Part shown: positions 34,517 through 46,660 of the stretch, in pieces
How the letters are laid out: each line of letters begins with the position of its first letter
Position numbering within the stretch: the first letter of the stretch is position 1
Position numbers and translations under genes: made by a program
DNA from: Haliclona indistincta
Lineage: Eukaryota > Porifera > Demospongiae > Haplosclerida > Chalinidae
Direction of reading: 5' to 3'
NCBI GenBank assembly: GCA_964017065.1
Contig: OZ024792.1
Coordinates: 7,839,385 to 7,903,384, forward strand
DNA: 64,000 nucleotides
The notes under the pieces: generated by a model
What the model saw: only the letters and a program-made list of their open reading frames with translations
The model's database searches: none
What the model was told of the DNA's origin: nothing

Positions 34517-37500
34517 TCACTTGATAGGTTCTACACTGATTTGAGGGGCATGTTGTGCGACTGCGAGAGGGTGACCAGAATCATTGAGTTGTATTGCCTC
34601 TCCATTCTTATCATCTGAAATGTCACCTATAAGCTTCTTCCACATTTTGAAATGATCTCGAAGCTATAGTAAAAAAGAGAATTAGCATAAAATGAGAGAG
34701 GGAGGGAGAGAGAAAGAGAGAGGTGATGATTTGAACATACCCGTGATGCATAAATTTCTTCTTCTCTTTTTAGTATCAATACAAAGTTATTCAGTTCAGG
34801 AAGAGTGAAGGCATCCCACTGTATGGTACTGCACAGATTGTCGCGAAGCACTAACTTGCTGTTTCTACCAGCAACACTAGCATCAAGCACCACCGTCAGC
34901 GGGTGATAGTCATCGAATAAACGACGACCTGAACAAAACAAGAAAAATGAACTGGAAAATTGAGGCAGCAGCAAGTTGCTTACAGTCGCTGCCGTACTCT
35001 TCATAGAGAGAAAATTTCTTGGGGTTGTCTGTGATGCAGAATTTCTTGAGTAGAATATTGACCAGCTGAGAAGCAATAATCATAGTGATAAAATACAACT
35101 ACAATAACTATATCAGTATCAGTATCACATTCTATATCACAAACTAAAAATGTGGTAAGGCTATATACACACAAAGGACAGCAACACTGATGGTGATGAT
35201 ATGGAACCCATGTACTACTACTGCTCTGGGGCCTAGCACAAGAACATATCTATTACAGCTGGGGTAGAGTCTTGGGTGTATATGACACTCCCACCAGGGA
35301 AGGAGGGGAAACAGCTTCATTTCATTCCACCCACACATACAAACTTACATCTCTCGTTGCCGTGACGTTGCTGATGTGTACTAATCTATTTGTGTCCGTG
35401 GGTAGGTAAAACGCAGTCTAGAGAAAAAAGACAGAGAAAATGTAAGGTAGAATCCGGTAGAATCAAATAGAAAACCTCAAGAAAAGCTGCCTGTATGAAT
35501 GAAGCATACCTCTAATCCTGCATCTATTCCAGAGTCAATTGATCGTTCTTTGACCGGTCTCATGAGGCGATACCATGATGTCCGTGTCACTCCAGTAGAC
35601 ACATGGATAGGGCGCTGTATGCACATGTGAACACGTACGAATCCTTGATAGTCAATGATTGCATCTCTCTAGTAGACAAAAACACAGTAACACATACAGC
35701 GGACAAGTCACACCCGACTAACAGGTTTGATGTGTATGTGATTGACTGGGGTAGTCTTTCGATTGTACTCTCTAATCTTCTTTGCTAACTGAGCTTTCTC
35801 TGACAATACGTGACTAGAACCTGACATACTACCACTACTACCAGGTAGAGATGAGTGTGTGTCCAGTAATGATGAAGATGAGGTACTGTGGTTAGGCTGA
35901 GGAGGAGAGAGACAAGAGGTCAATGATACTCTCTTTCACACACACACACACGGTCTCCTGTAAAATCCGGAATTGCGGAATTCCGCCCGGAATTCCGGAT
36001 GTCAAAATTTGTATGATAACGGAGAAAAATTGAGAGAGAAACAACACTCGCTCTGACTCGCCCAACGTGGAGTACTGTAGCACGCGAAGAGAAAAGGTCG
36101 AGGTACAACGATAGCCGGTCCTGGCATGGAGTAGTAAGCTGCGCATGTATACTCAGTGCCGTTCGTGCTACAAAAATGCAAGTTAATAGCTCGCCGCCAA
36201 GGCTCCGGTGTCAAGGAATGACCGTGATGCTAACTAGCTACGTAGCTGTACTGAGGCAACACTATATAAGACGTACTCCCTGCACTGTATCAGTGTGGTG
36301 GGCAAGACTAACCTAGTAAGCTGACGGCTAAAGAAGAGCAAAATATAGAAGCTCACTAGGCTGCCTCGGCATCGCTAAACACTCAGTAACCAAGAACATT
36401 TACTAGCTGGCTTGTTTATGTTCTCCATTCAGCAACTCAGAGTTGTGAGTTAGAAGTGTTCGCTAGCTCGATATCCACACGATAGGCTAGTCTCGCTGGA
36501 AGGTCTGGAGAGGCTTGAGCGAGCGGCACGTGAACCTCTGCCTGTCACAATGGCGTTGCCTTCGCTATATTCTTCAGCACTCAGACTATAGTATATAGTC
36601 CTACCGCTGAGAACTGCATTGATTATGCATGCGCGTCTTGCTGCTCCATGCCAGCACCGGCTATCTCGACCTTTCTCTTCGCGTGCTACAGTACTCCACG
36701 ATGGGCGAGTCAGAGCGAGTGTTGTTTCTTTCTCAATTTTTCTCCGTTATCATACAAATTTTGACATCCGGAATTCCGCAATTCCAGGTTTTACAGGAGG
36801 CCCCCCCCCCACACACACACACACACACACACACGTACTTGTTTTCCCTTGTCAGTAGGAGGTAGCTCAATGGTTTCTTCTAAATCTTCACATGTTCGAT
36901 CCTGTTGCAACACAGCTTCTGTGTCTGTCTTTGAGCTACACTTGATGAAAATCCGACTCTCACACTTCTTGTGACATATGAACTCACATTCTGTGAACAA
37001 ACAGTATAACAGTAACACTATTGGATGAATGTGAAATGAAGCACAGTTGGTAATGCAGTTTACAAACACTTCATCAAGGTGATAAACCGTAAATTTTAGG
37101 GTTTCATAAAGTAGGGAAGATTTTAACTTTTTAGTCTTTAGTACTATTTCGATGTTTAAAAAATATCTTCACAATCATTGTCAGAGATGGGCTTATAAAT
37201 TCTTGGGACAACATACGCAAAAGTTATCAACAGGAAAAGTTCCTCCAATAAAAAACCCATATGAAACCCTGTAATAGCACAACAGGTAGTGTTTCATGTA
37301 ATGGTAATTTGAGCTACCACAACAGTATGTGTACAACAATGTTTAGTAGCAGGCTAGCCTAGACTAGAATCTGCGTGCCTGACCAGTCTACAAACCAAGA
37401 CTGAACATCAGTATTTGAAGTTTATGTTGGAGCAAAATTACTACACATGAATGCACATACATGTGTGTGTGTGTTTCTGATAAACAACCCCAGCAGCAAC

Positions 37501-37723
37501 CTCAGCAACCACAAGCAGACCCCAGCAGCAACCACAAGCAGACCCTAAGCTAAACAGTGTGATGTGCACAGTTTGCCTCTGGAGAGAAAGCAATAAAAAG
37601 TCTTATTGCTTAAGGTGGTTTGCAAGCAAAGAAGGCTTCTCTGTGCAGCATCGATGCCCTGGACAATAGTCTTTAAATCCTTACCATCCAGTTTTCATAA
37701 CATCAAGTTACAGGTGTAACACG

Positions 37724-37769
<46 letters not shown>

Positions 37770-39313
37770 CTCTCTCTCTCTCTCTCTCTTACACTCTCCC
37801 ACTTTGTGGGAGTCAGGGTGACCGTTTCACGGTACCTAAACAACAGGACAGGTGTGTGTGTGAGTGTGTGTGATGTTGACAAGTGTTCAGACAGTGTTCA
37901 TACTGACTCAGTGTCTTCCTCCTCATAGGAATAGTCTAGTCACAAAGTCATAACCATGTTTTCACCATGTATACAGACCTTGGTGTGTTTATTGCTAATG
38001 TTTAGTTGACAAAACATACTTGCCACAACAGCATCAGAGCTTAGTTATATAGAACTCAATTCACATTAAAGCGTGAATTTGAAATTACATTACCGGTATT
38101 GAAAATTAATGGGACGTTACATATGCATAAAAAACTGAACCCTCCCTAGACACTACACACAGCATAACGAGGTAATGATGACCAGCTGTCTAATAAACTC
38201 AGCGACAGGATGTTATACACTAATGCTGACCACAGAATAGCTGTCATTGTTAGACAAGATACTAACATGGCTGATACACCAATACTGGTATAATCAGAGT
38301 GTGCTGTTACCTACCCAATACACACCTAGACCTGTTAGGATTTGGTTTCAGGAGAATGAATGAAAACAGAGGGAGAGAGAAAGGAAAGAGCAGGATAGTC
38401 ACTTACTAGTGCATTTCAATACTTGATGATGGCCCCAGGCTGTTTGACCACAGTGATCACAGTACTGCGGTTTATTGTGTGGTACCGATACGTAGTCAAA
38501 CTCATGGCCCATTCCTTCCCCACTATCCTCATCGTCTGTGAAAGTTGGTTGACTCTCAAATGGGTCTTGGTACTTGTTGGGCATGTTGAGTTCAGGGATC
38601 GAGTATTGCGCAACCTTGTTTATTTGTTTTTTCTTCTTTCCTTTTCTTATTCTTAGTGTGTCTCTGACCTTTGAGAAGCTACTCTGACTTGTCATTCCGT
38701 CCTCCTTGTCCTGTGGACCAGGAGAGGCAGGAGGAAGAGGAGAAGCTGACTTTGCAGGCTCCTTCTTCTTCTTAGTTGTGGTCTTCTTATCAAGGCCAGG
38801 TGAAACACTCCGTGTACCGCTCATTTGGGCTGAATCAGGCGATGCTACCACTCCAACAAGCTTTCTTCTACCACTAGGAGTTCTTCTGACAGAGGCAGGC
38901 GATGGCGAGTGGTCTCTCTCCCTGTCCTCCTTCCTGTGACTGTCCGGTTTTAGCGCAGATTTCAGTCCAGCAGAGCTTCGACCGCTTTGTGGCGACGATC
39001 CTTTATTGCCTCCACTTGTTCTACGAATCATTTTGTTCACACCTTGTCCGAAAAGGCCGTCTGTTTGGTTGGAATCCATGGCGGCCTGCTTGTCCTTACC
39101 GCTAGCAGAGCCTTTGCGATCACCAAGTGTCAGTATCTCCCAGTCCTCTTCTTCTCCGCCCCTTTTCTTTCGATTCTTCTTGACCTCCGGTGACCTCGAC
39201 ACAGCAACGATCTCGAACTCCTCGCACGCCTCTTCACCAGAATCCGTTTCCTTACCGCCTATAAACTTCTTGAACCAGGATGAGGAGGTTGGCTTGGGGT
39301 TACGTGTCGCCAT
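34517..39313 (-). CDS. RASSF: RASSF (C1 + Ras-association domain) protein, RASSF1/5-like
   Basis: Exon 1 (39313-38407) encodes a 300-residue basic, Ser-rich N-terminus and the first half of a C1 zinc domain. The second half starts at 36990; across the junction the pattern C-x2-C-x13-C-x2-C-x4-H-x2-C-x7-C is complete. Later exons give the RA domain: TAFYLPTDTNRLVHISNVTA, LVNILLKKFCITDNPKKFSL, RPLTVVL-like HPLTVVLDAS, WDAFTLPELNNFVLILKREE. The stop is at 34519-34517. RASSF1/5 proteins bind Ras/Rap-GTP and link to MST kinases through a C-terminal SARAH helix. Here the part after RA (LRDHFKMWKKLIGD and about 30 polar residues) is shorter than a full SARAH. Intron 1 is about 1.4 kb, and a later intron holds a foldback element. 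Confidence 0.88.
35955..36799. mobile_element. Foldback/MITE-like element with about 180-bp inverted ends
   Basis: The left arm (35955 to about 36135, starting CTCCTGTAAAA) and right arm (about 36635-36799, ending TTTTACAGGAG) are near reverse complements, both with AATTCCGG-type blocks. About 500 bases of non-coding centre lie between. Both flanks are AC microsatellite, so a target-site duplication cannot be read. It is inside a RASSF intron and has no transposase. Confidence 0.78.
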
Positions 39314-41465
39314 CTACACATACAACAACATGTCTACACACTATTATATGACACAATACATGTGTCTACGGATATGACCGACATCCAGTACACACACATG
39401 CGGTAGAGACTTGATAGTACACGAAAGACAACACTGGCCAAACAAGGACAGCTGTGTTTACCTTATATTCTCCGATGTGCGTTGGCAGCTGATATCTCGT
39501 CGATAGAGAGACAAGTGTCGATGCAGCACACTCAATAAAGGTAATAAGCTATGAATAAATTATTTTTGTACTAAAAGTTCATCAAACCATCAAATGTAAA
39601 ACAATAATGGATGAATCCACTATGTAACAAGTTGTAGTAGCAACTAGTTGGTTCTGCACTGCTCGACTGCAATAGTATAAAAATGTTTGAGCTCTAGTCG
39701 ATTTTTGACTGTTCGAAATAAAAAAATAAAAAAATTTTCCCGCGCTGCTCCAACATGGGTGGAGCTCGTACAGTACTGACATCGACAGTACTAGTACAGG
39801 CATAGCAGTGTGTGTTTTCTTTTCTACGTGATCTTCCTGAGTCTGCAATCTGTAAGAGCAGCTAGTGGCGATATTGTAGCACCGGCTTGCATAGTGAGTA
39901 ACGTAATTATCTTTACAGACTTGAATGTCACGCTGCATTTGTCTGTCTCCAATTATAAAAATTATAGTACTAGGGTAACAGTCTTCGCATTCCAGCAAGG
40001 AAACTAATGTTACAGCATCCTTGTTAACACAAGGACAACAGCTGCTTCGCTAAGTTAGTACTGATCAGGTCGCTCGACTGTACTACTCAACGACTAAAGT
40101 GACAATGGGCTCCATGATCAGGTCAAATTTGTTGAGGAGCACCTCCAGAAATTCGAAGAGACCTCGGAAGAGACAACAACGCTCAACCGAGCCGAGATCA
40201 TACACGACTTTGACGTGTTCAGAGAGCTAGGAGACTAGTACACGCCCCACACTGTTATGAAGTAAAGACGATTACTAGCTGCAAGGCAGCCAGCAACAGA
40301 CAATTTTGTCTAAATAGAAGTCCACATCACCAACAACAGCTATTCAGGTGTGCAATTCACGCAGTAACTAAGCATTGACTTCCATTGTCTCTCCCTATAG
40401 CAGAGTTTCCATGTTTGCTGATGATATTGCCCTTTACTGCACTATTTCAGCTGCTGCTGATTACATTATATACTCCAATATGACATCTCTGCTATTGATC
40501 ATTGGGTTCAAGACAACTTCCTTTCTTTTAATATGGGAAAATGTTGTACAATGTTTATATCTCGTAGGTCTCTGCATTCTAATCCTCCATTTACTTTGTT
40601 TCTTGCAATTGCCTCCTCTGCTCTCACTCGATTTGACTCTTGAATATGCTTTTTAAGTCTGAAACCCTTTTCTGCTCGACATCAACCTACTTCATAACAC
40701 TCAGATTTTTGCCTTACGAGTCTGTACTGGTCTAGCCCCTCGAGTATTCTGCATAGTCAGCTCAGTTGCCCTCGCTTGCTGATCGTCGTTTTGTCGCTAA
40801 ACTGTCACCTTTTTAAGATTGTCAATAAAATTGAGGATTTCCCAACTCATCAGTGTTTTATTATTCATTTTTGATATTGTCAACTCATCCTCCTTTGACC
40901 TCTCAATAATGTATTCGTATTAGCTTCTGCTATTATGTTACCTCTGTTGTTTTGCAATAGAAATTGTCATAGAAATAAAAATCATAAAAACCTCCCATAA
41001 GTGAATTTTTCAAAAACGCTGTGTCAATCCCTCCGCAAGTTGTTTATCTACTAGTCAGTAAACACAGTTCTCTACACAGAATCAAAAATCTTGCGAGAAA
41101 ATTCTGAACTTGATCTACGCCATTGGCGTGCATGTATACTGTGAGCCCCGCCCTCACCGCAGCTTATAATGATATTCACAATGCGTGATCGAGCAGTATA
41201 ATTTGAGGGGTGTGGCCTGGAGAGGAGGCTAAGGACAGGGCCAGGGCGGATCGGTATGAGTTTCAGACTGTCAAATTAGCTGCGACTTCCGGCACTAGTC
41301 ATCACGCTGCACTCTCCTCCCTGCCTAGTCTCTCTCCCTTGCTACTTGACCTTTGATCGCCTCCTGTCTCTCTCCTCTATTATAGCAGTCAGATCTCTGT
41401 TGCTACTGGTGAGCCGAGACTCATTTCCTCTCCGCGTCACAGTCACTTCTTGATCTGTAGAGGAA
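39314..41465. other. Intergenic region with no supported gene
   Basis: About 2.15 kb. A plus-strand stretch near 40119-40240 stays open for about 40 residues (HDQVKFVEEHLQKFEE then stop) and could be an exon relic. 40390-40830 is a LINE relic. The rest shows nothing beyond AT-rich DNA and a GC-richer 200 bases before the Ig gene. Confidence 0.6.
40390..40830 (+). mobile_element. LINE reverse-transcriptase fragment
   Basis: Contains FADDIALYCTISAAADY, the YADD-type reverse-transcriptase active-site box, followed by a frame-shifted continuation (DHWVQDNFLSFN-like in another frame). It resembles the fragment at 13845-14760 and is likely the same LINE family. Dead by multiple frameshifts. Confidence 0.7.
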
Positions 41466-43100
41466 ATGGGGTACTGGGGTGTCTCTAGTCTCTTGTTGAC
41501 AACCATTTTGGTGTTCCTGTGTCGAGTTGAAGCTAACTGCTCCAGAAGAATTACAAGTACGTGTAATAACAGCAGCTTGCACGAGTGGCTCTGTCACTTG
41601 CTGTGTCAACGAGTGGATGAGTGTTGAGTAAAGCAGCATCTTTGTTTAGCTAGCTATCCTAGTGTCTGGGTAGGCAGTACTAGTTATGTATACATCATGT
41701 GGTCACCGCCCATGTCGTGTATGTTGCGGTGTGCCTTTACAAGAAGCTGTACGGTGTAAACAAGCGCCATGTTTTTCTCACCTCAGTTACGGTGACTAGC
41801 AACGATACGGTGCAAGTTCCGGTCGTTGGAGAGGTGGTGTTTGTGCTGTTTCCTAGTGCTAATGCTACATTCGATGTGACAGTTACTGATGAGGCAAGTT
41901 AGGGATTCATTATTGGGAGGTCACCTGTCTAACATAAACTCTCATTTCCTGTGCATTTCATGTTACTGTGATCTATTATACAGTATCAGAGTGTAGTGAC
42001 TACTACTAACCTTACCCTCACCAACACTGGTGGGTTCAGAGAGGATCTGACCGTACTAGTTAGCACAAATGTCAGCAGCCGTCAGCTTCAGTACGAGGTT
42101 GTTGTGACATTCAATGAAAGTAAGCTACTGTTATATTCACTTCTCCATCGCTGACACTAACCCGTTCCAGGCTTAGTTACATGTGACAATCTACTTCTCT
42201 CTCGTAACGTCTCGGCTATCCCGTTCTCGTACTCATGCGTTCCCATCAGTAGCTGTAATTCTACTGCCCACACGAGCATACAGTCCCTGGTCTGGCAAAG
42301 ACGTACAAGTGTCAACTCAAGCTATATGACGCTTGTCTCAAATGACACTACGACGGATAGTATGGGTGCAGCGCTACCTGATTCGATCCGAATCATCACT
42401 GCTAATGGAATCGCTAATAACACACTGACCATATCAAGGCTCACCTTCCAATCTGCTGCATTCTATCAAATCGTTGACCTGGATACCAGTAGGGTCCTAT
42501 ACTCATTCACACTTTTCCGTACGTTACCAAAGTGATTTTTATTAACTCTCAATCTATTCCCTCTCTTAGACACTCCTGTTTTGCTTGGTGGAGAAGATTC
42601 GTCTCCCAATGATCTTTATTTTGAAAACGACGAACGGGACAAATCACTATTCTGTAGATTCACAACATTCCCCGATGCCCTGGTCACCTGGTCCCCAGAT
42701 GATAATTTAGAGAACAGTTCTTTCTCTAACACCAATGTAACTTTTAACGGGCGTCTGTTAACGACCATCAATGGACGTTTAACATTCGGTCTAGTTGCTT
42801 ATGAAGATGCTGGCTATTACAGTTGTATAGCAAATAATAAATTTGACGAGTCATCTTTTCGGATTAGACTGAGGGTTAAGAGTGAGTGACACTGTCTCTG
42901 CTGTTGTATGACTCTTTTCTTGTCTCTCAGATCCCATCAGAGTAGTGTTCCCCATCGTGGGAATCGTTGCTTCCCTCATAGTCACGGCTATGTTTATCTT
43001 TGGAGGATATGTGGTTAGAAAAATATTTGGCGGCAAAGAGTCCACTTCTGATCAAACTGACTGTGATGGTTAGTAGCTCAATGATTACTATAATGAGTTT

Positions 43101-43140
<40 letters not shown>

Positions 43141-43337
43141 CAGTTGCGTACAAAAGGCCCCAATCAGTGTAAGGCAATGTATACCAAACCTACTTTTAAA
43201 TACTTTATAATGTGTTTTTGTTCTCTTTCCTCAGAGCCTCAGATGACGATGACGGTGTACATATCAATCGTAAGGTCACTAACAGGCGATCGCTACAGCC
43301 ACTGGTGTCTAAAGATTCTGTGCTTTCAACCACTTAG
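41466..43337 (+). CDS. Type I membrane protein with Ig-like domains
   Basis: Eight exons with consistent phases: 41466-41556, 41787-41893, 41984-42119, 42171-42518, 42570-42881, 42931-43068, 43144-43168 and 43235-43337 (419 residues). Signal peptide WGVSSLLLTTILVFLCRVEA. Exons 2-3 give a beta-rich segment without the usual cysteine pair. Exon 4 is an Ig-like domain, and exon 5 a clear V/I-type Ig domain (CRF, TWSPD, DAGYYSC). Exon 6 holds a transmembrane helix (VFPIVGIVASLIVTAMFIFG) followed by RKIFGGK. The cytoplasmic tail is about 65 residues with an acidic patch. Many N-glycosylation sequons are present. Intron 2 uses a GC donor (GAG|GCAAGT). It is a cell-surface receptor or adhesion candidate; no orthologue is recognised. 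Confidence 0.8.
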
Positions 43338-43612
43338 CTGGTCACTGACAGAACAAATATTATTTAAAAAGAACTTTTAAGCACTTAAAACAATAGTGTA
43401 TGTGTAGTTGTGTGTACATTTTTGTATAAAGTTGCTACTATTTTACTTTTGAAGTATTGAAGACCGTTAGTGCTCAAGCAGCACTAAAATGTGGCGGCTT
43501 GTTGGTGTCAAATTGTTGTCATTTTTATCAACAAGCCTACATACATATCTTCTTCTGAATACTAAGATGAATGTAAAACATCCTGTTAAGAATTTTCATA
43601 AATTGACTGTTA

Positions 43613-44636
43613 TTACATACAAACTCTATCACACCATAGGTCGTGTTTGTTGTGAGTGGTTTGTGTGAAGGGCATCTTGAGATCTTTTGATAAAAATTCA
43701 GATGCAAGCTGCCTTCTTGTTCTTAGTCTGCTCGCGCGTGTGAGGTTTAGAATTACAGCTAGTCTCTCACGAGCGGCCTCCTCCATTTTGCCTCTCATGT
43801 GAGGGAACATGTCCAACACATGTTGAGTCTTCATTTGACGAGCATACAGTGTCACTGCTCATCCTGCGGAGACACTTCATCAACAAACATATCTCTACAT
43901 AATGATAACCACTACACATATCCAGACAGCTAACCTCCAAAATAGGCTCCATCACACAGATTGCTTGCTACTTTACCATCACTGGTAACAATGCGAATGT
44001 TCCTTGGAGAATGATGTAGTCTCCCGGTAGGAACACCTCGAATTGTTAGTCGAGTCACGACTGATGTGATGAAGTTCGGATCAGCGTCGGCAACGAATGG
44101 GACAATCTTCACCAGACTCTGGCTGTTGTGACTAATGATTCTCTATAGAAAAAAGTGAGTATTCAGTCTGACCTCTCTCAGAGGGTGTGACAGCTCATTC
44201 AATATGCCCTGTTCATTGAAGAGATGCCCAGGGTATCTGTGGTAGTAGTATTTGCGAACTATAGACCAGTGTTGAAATGTGAGCAATGAACAGAGCATAG
44301 AATATAGAGATGTCATACTAATAATTGTTATCCAAATTCAGTGGTGTTTTGAGGTGGGAAACGCCCGTATCCAATACAAACCATGTGAGAAGCAGCCTTG
44401 AACAAGTGTGCTGAGTGAAAACAGTCACATTCTGATGGAGGACTCATTGAGCATTATACTGCACTTTGTGATTGCATACCTGGAGTCAATTTATCGTGAC
44501 CCAGGAATCATGTGGAAAGTCTTCGAGATATACTGCATGAGGAACTAGACACAACCGCTCCAATGAGCTATCAGGAACATCACTAGTGTCAGGTTGTTGG
44601 TTATGTGGATTATGGGCTTGGTAGTACTGATAAACT

Positions 44637-44677
<41 letters not shown>

Positions 44678-45245
44678 ATTGCACAGTTTTGCAGTTGTCA
44701 CACCTCTTCCCATTTGGAGAGATTTTTCATGAATTTCATCACTCTCGGTAATCTTAGAAGGCTCAGTAGTCTCGCGAGACGGAACTCTCAGTGCTTGAGC
44801 GGCCTGCAGCAATACACTTACTGATGCAATATTGGACAGACTAAGAGCAAGGTAGTCCAGTGGACACACAGCTATCAGATCTATCCATAACCAGCTTCTG
44901 GAAGTAAGTCTGTCTTATCCGAGACAATTCAAGGATGATAAATTGTCACTTGCAATTAGTCCTGTCCAAAAGTTTAACACAATAATAAAGAATATATCAG
45001 AAATGATGTCCATGGTTAGCCAGCCGGGGTCTAAAGAGTCATCATAGATTGCTACGACAACAGGAAGCAACGTAACATCAGCGGACAAGATGAGAAACAT
45101 TATCAGATCCCAGATTGATCTATGAAACAGGTAACAGTCTAATACATATCTTGTATCATGCATTTGGTTACCTGAATCTACTGTATGAGTGGATCACCCA
45201 GTGACCACAGTTCTCCTGACGTAGCTGCTACTGTTGAACTTCTCA
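43613..45245 (-). pseudogene. HCN-type cation channel relic
   Basis: Pieces in order on the minus strand: WVIHSYSRFR joined to SIWDLIMFLILSADV (S1), GWLTMDIISDIFFIIVLNFWTG (S2), WLWIDLIAVCPLDYLAL (S3), FPHDSWVTIN (pore turret), LFKAASHMVCIGYG (pore helix and filter), YYYHRYPGHLFNE and ILNELSHPLRE (C-linker), then PFVADADPNF and DGAYFG (cyclic-nucleotide-binding domain). The voltage-sensor S4, S5 and most of S6 are missing. There is an in-frame TGA after SWVTIN, a one-base shift after the filter, and EVFLPGDYIILQG of the binding domain lies in a different frame from its flanks. These defects argue for a decayed hyperpolarisation-gated channel gene. The 5' end is not identified. Confidence 0.72.
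44642..44675 (-). repeat. CT microsatellite at an acceptor of the HCN relic
   Basis: GA repeat on the plus strand, so CT on the transcript strand. It lies just upstream of a TTTCTCAG acceptor. Confidence 0.8.
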
Positions 45246-45812
45246 TTTGCTGCTAAACAGTCTCTGAGTGAGTGGAATATCACACACATTATCTGATAAT
45301 TCTCTGTCTGCAACTAAACTTATGAAATTCTGAACAATGAGTAGATTGCGCAGAAGATGGAAGGCCTCCTTTTACTCTACCCAAAGAGTGACTAGTATTT
45401 GCTGCAGTTTCTTGAGCTGTACCAGTTTCTGCATAAGCACTCTTTCCAAGCATGCATTAGGCCTAGTAGCAGATCGTTGTTCATATCACATTCAACAGGC
45501 AAGTCTACCAGTACTGGAGAGAAACTATTAGCCGAGGAAGATGCCACTACCTCTAGATCTGCTGCAGTAGTGCCAGTGGTCCCTGGTGAGGGCATAATCC
45601 GATTGGCTGTAACCCGTACGTGATCAACAAGGCGTCTGACGCCACCGAAAATATGTTGAGTAGCATTTATATCACAGCGGCTCATCGCAGGTCGGAGATG
45701 GTTGCAGTTTTGAGGAGAAGGATGCTCACAGTGTTTGCACCATGTTGCGGGGCGGGGCTCGTCTGTTCTGACCAATCAGAATTGATCTATTCTGTGGGTT
45801 CCCGCTGTTACG

Positions 45813-46502
45813 ATGTTTAGTGTAATCTCCATCTTCGTGTTGCTCCTTCTGTCTTCAGAGCTCTCCTGGTCGAGTGCAGAGGAGGCCAGCACACAGTTCA
45901 ATGTGAAGCCGTCCGGTCAGGTTCAGCGTGCAGTGGTGAAACTGGTCAGTCACACCCACTAGACACGGATTATTGTTACAATTATGTATTTTCACAGAAG
46001 CAAGAAGCTTGTGTGTTCTCATATACTGCATTTGGTGGTACTCAAGAGGTTAGGAGACACGAGGCCTTTAGTACAAGCATCATCTTTCTCTCTCAATCTT
46101 CAGCAATGGCAGATGAAACTAGAAGGTGGCGAGGATGGAAAATACACCTGTACCATCGAGAGGTATGGTATTCTGAATCATTACAGCAACACCCTTCCTC
46201 TACAGACCTGAAGGAACGTCATATCTTATGTTCCAGCATTTTGCAGCTAGTATCACCAAACACAAGCTCAGCACTGCAGAAGCATTTGTGAGCATTTTAA
46301 TAATCAGATGTGAATAAGGTTCTGCTACCAACTACAGGGAAACTCTGGAGCTTTGCTGAAAGATGAAGAATTTGTCCTGGATGGCGATACAGGTGAGAGA
46401 TGAACCCATGCTATAGCTGCTGTCTGATGCTGAGATTTTCCAGTGAAACCAGGAGGAGGATTCCAGTCGAATCTGGTAGCACTGCGTCTCATGGCTGAAT
46501 AA
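45813..46502 (+). CDS. MYDGF: Myeloid-derived growth factor homologue
   Basis: Six exons with agreeing phases: 45813-45944, 45998-46048, 46104-46162, 46206-46287, 46338-46392 and 46444-46502 (145 residues). Signal peptide VISIFVLLLLSSELSWSSA. The mature part matches the MYDGF (C19orf10/UPF0556) pattern: FNVKPSGQVQ, CVFSYTAFGGTQEQWQMKL, GKYTCTIERPEGTSYLMFQ, AEAFGNSGALLKDEEFVL and GGGFQSNLVALRLMAE. MYDGF is a small ER-resident/secreted beta-sandwich protein, paracrine in vertebrates. The two conserved cysteines (ACVF and YTCT) are present. The vertebrate-like C-terminal ER-retention signal RTEL is not; it ends LMAE, so secretion rather than ER retention is possible. Tail-to-tail with TRAP-beta (158 bases). 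Confidence 0.92.
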
Positions 46503-46660
46503 GAACTGTAAATTAATTCAACTTTAATTAATTTTGGTGGGAAAATGTTTTGAGATAAGACACAGAGCATTGTACTTCCACGAAAATTATAGCGTTGAGA
46601 AAAAGTTAAAATAATTTATACAACCTAAAATGCCTAAAGTGTCCTCTCAGAGCGTGCTAG

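Noticed and set aside
39582..39998. 138-residue minus-strand ORF
   Set aside because: Composition like random AT-rich translation, no motif, and no splice partner found.
40119..40240. Open stretch HDQVKFVEEHLQKFEE near the LINE relic
   Set aside because: Coding-like but isolated, about 40 residues, no start, no matching exon and no recognised family.
45392..45775. 127-residue minus-strand ORF between the HCN relic and MYDGF
   Set aside because: No family features, no signal peptide and no convincing splice link to the HCN relic; could be an HCN 5' exon but cannot be supported.
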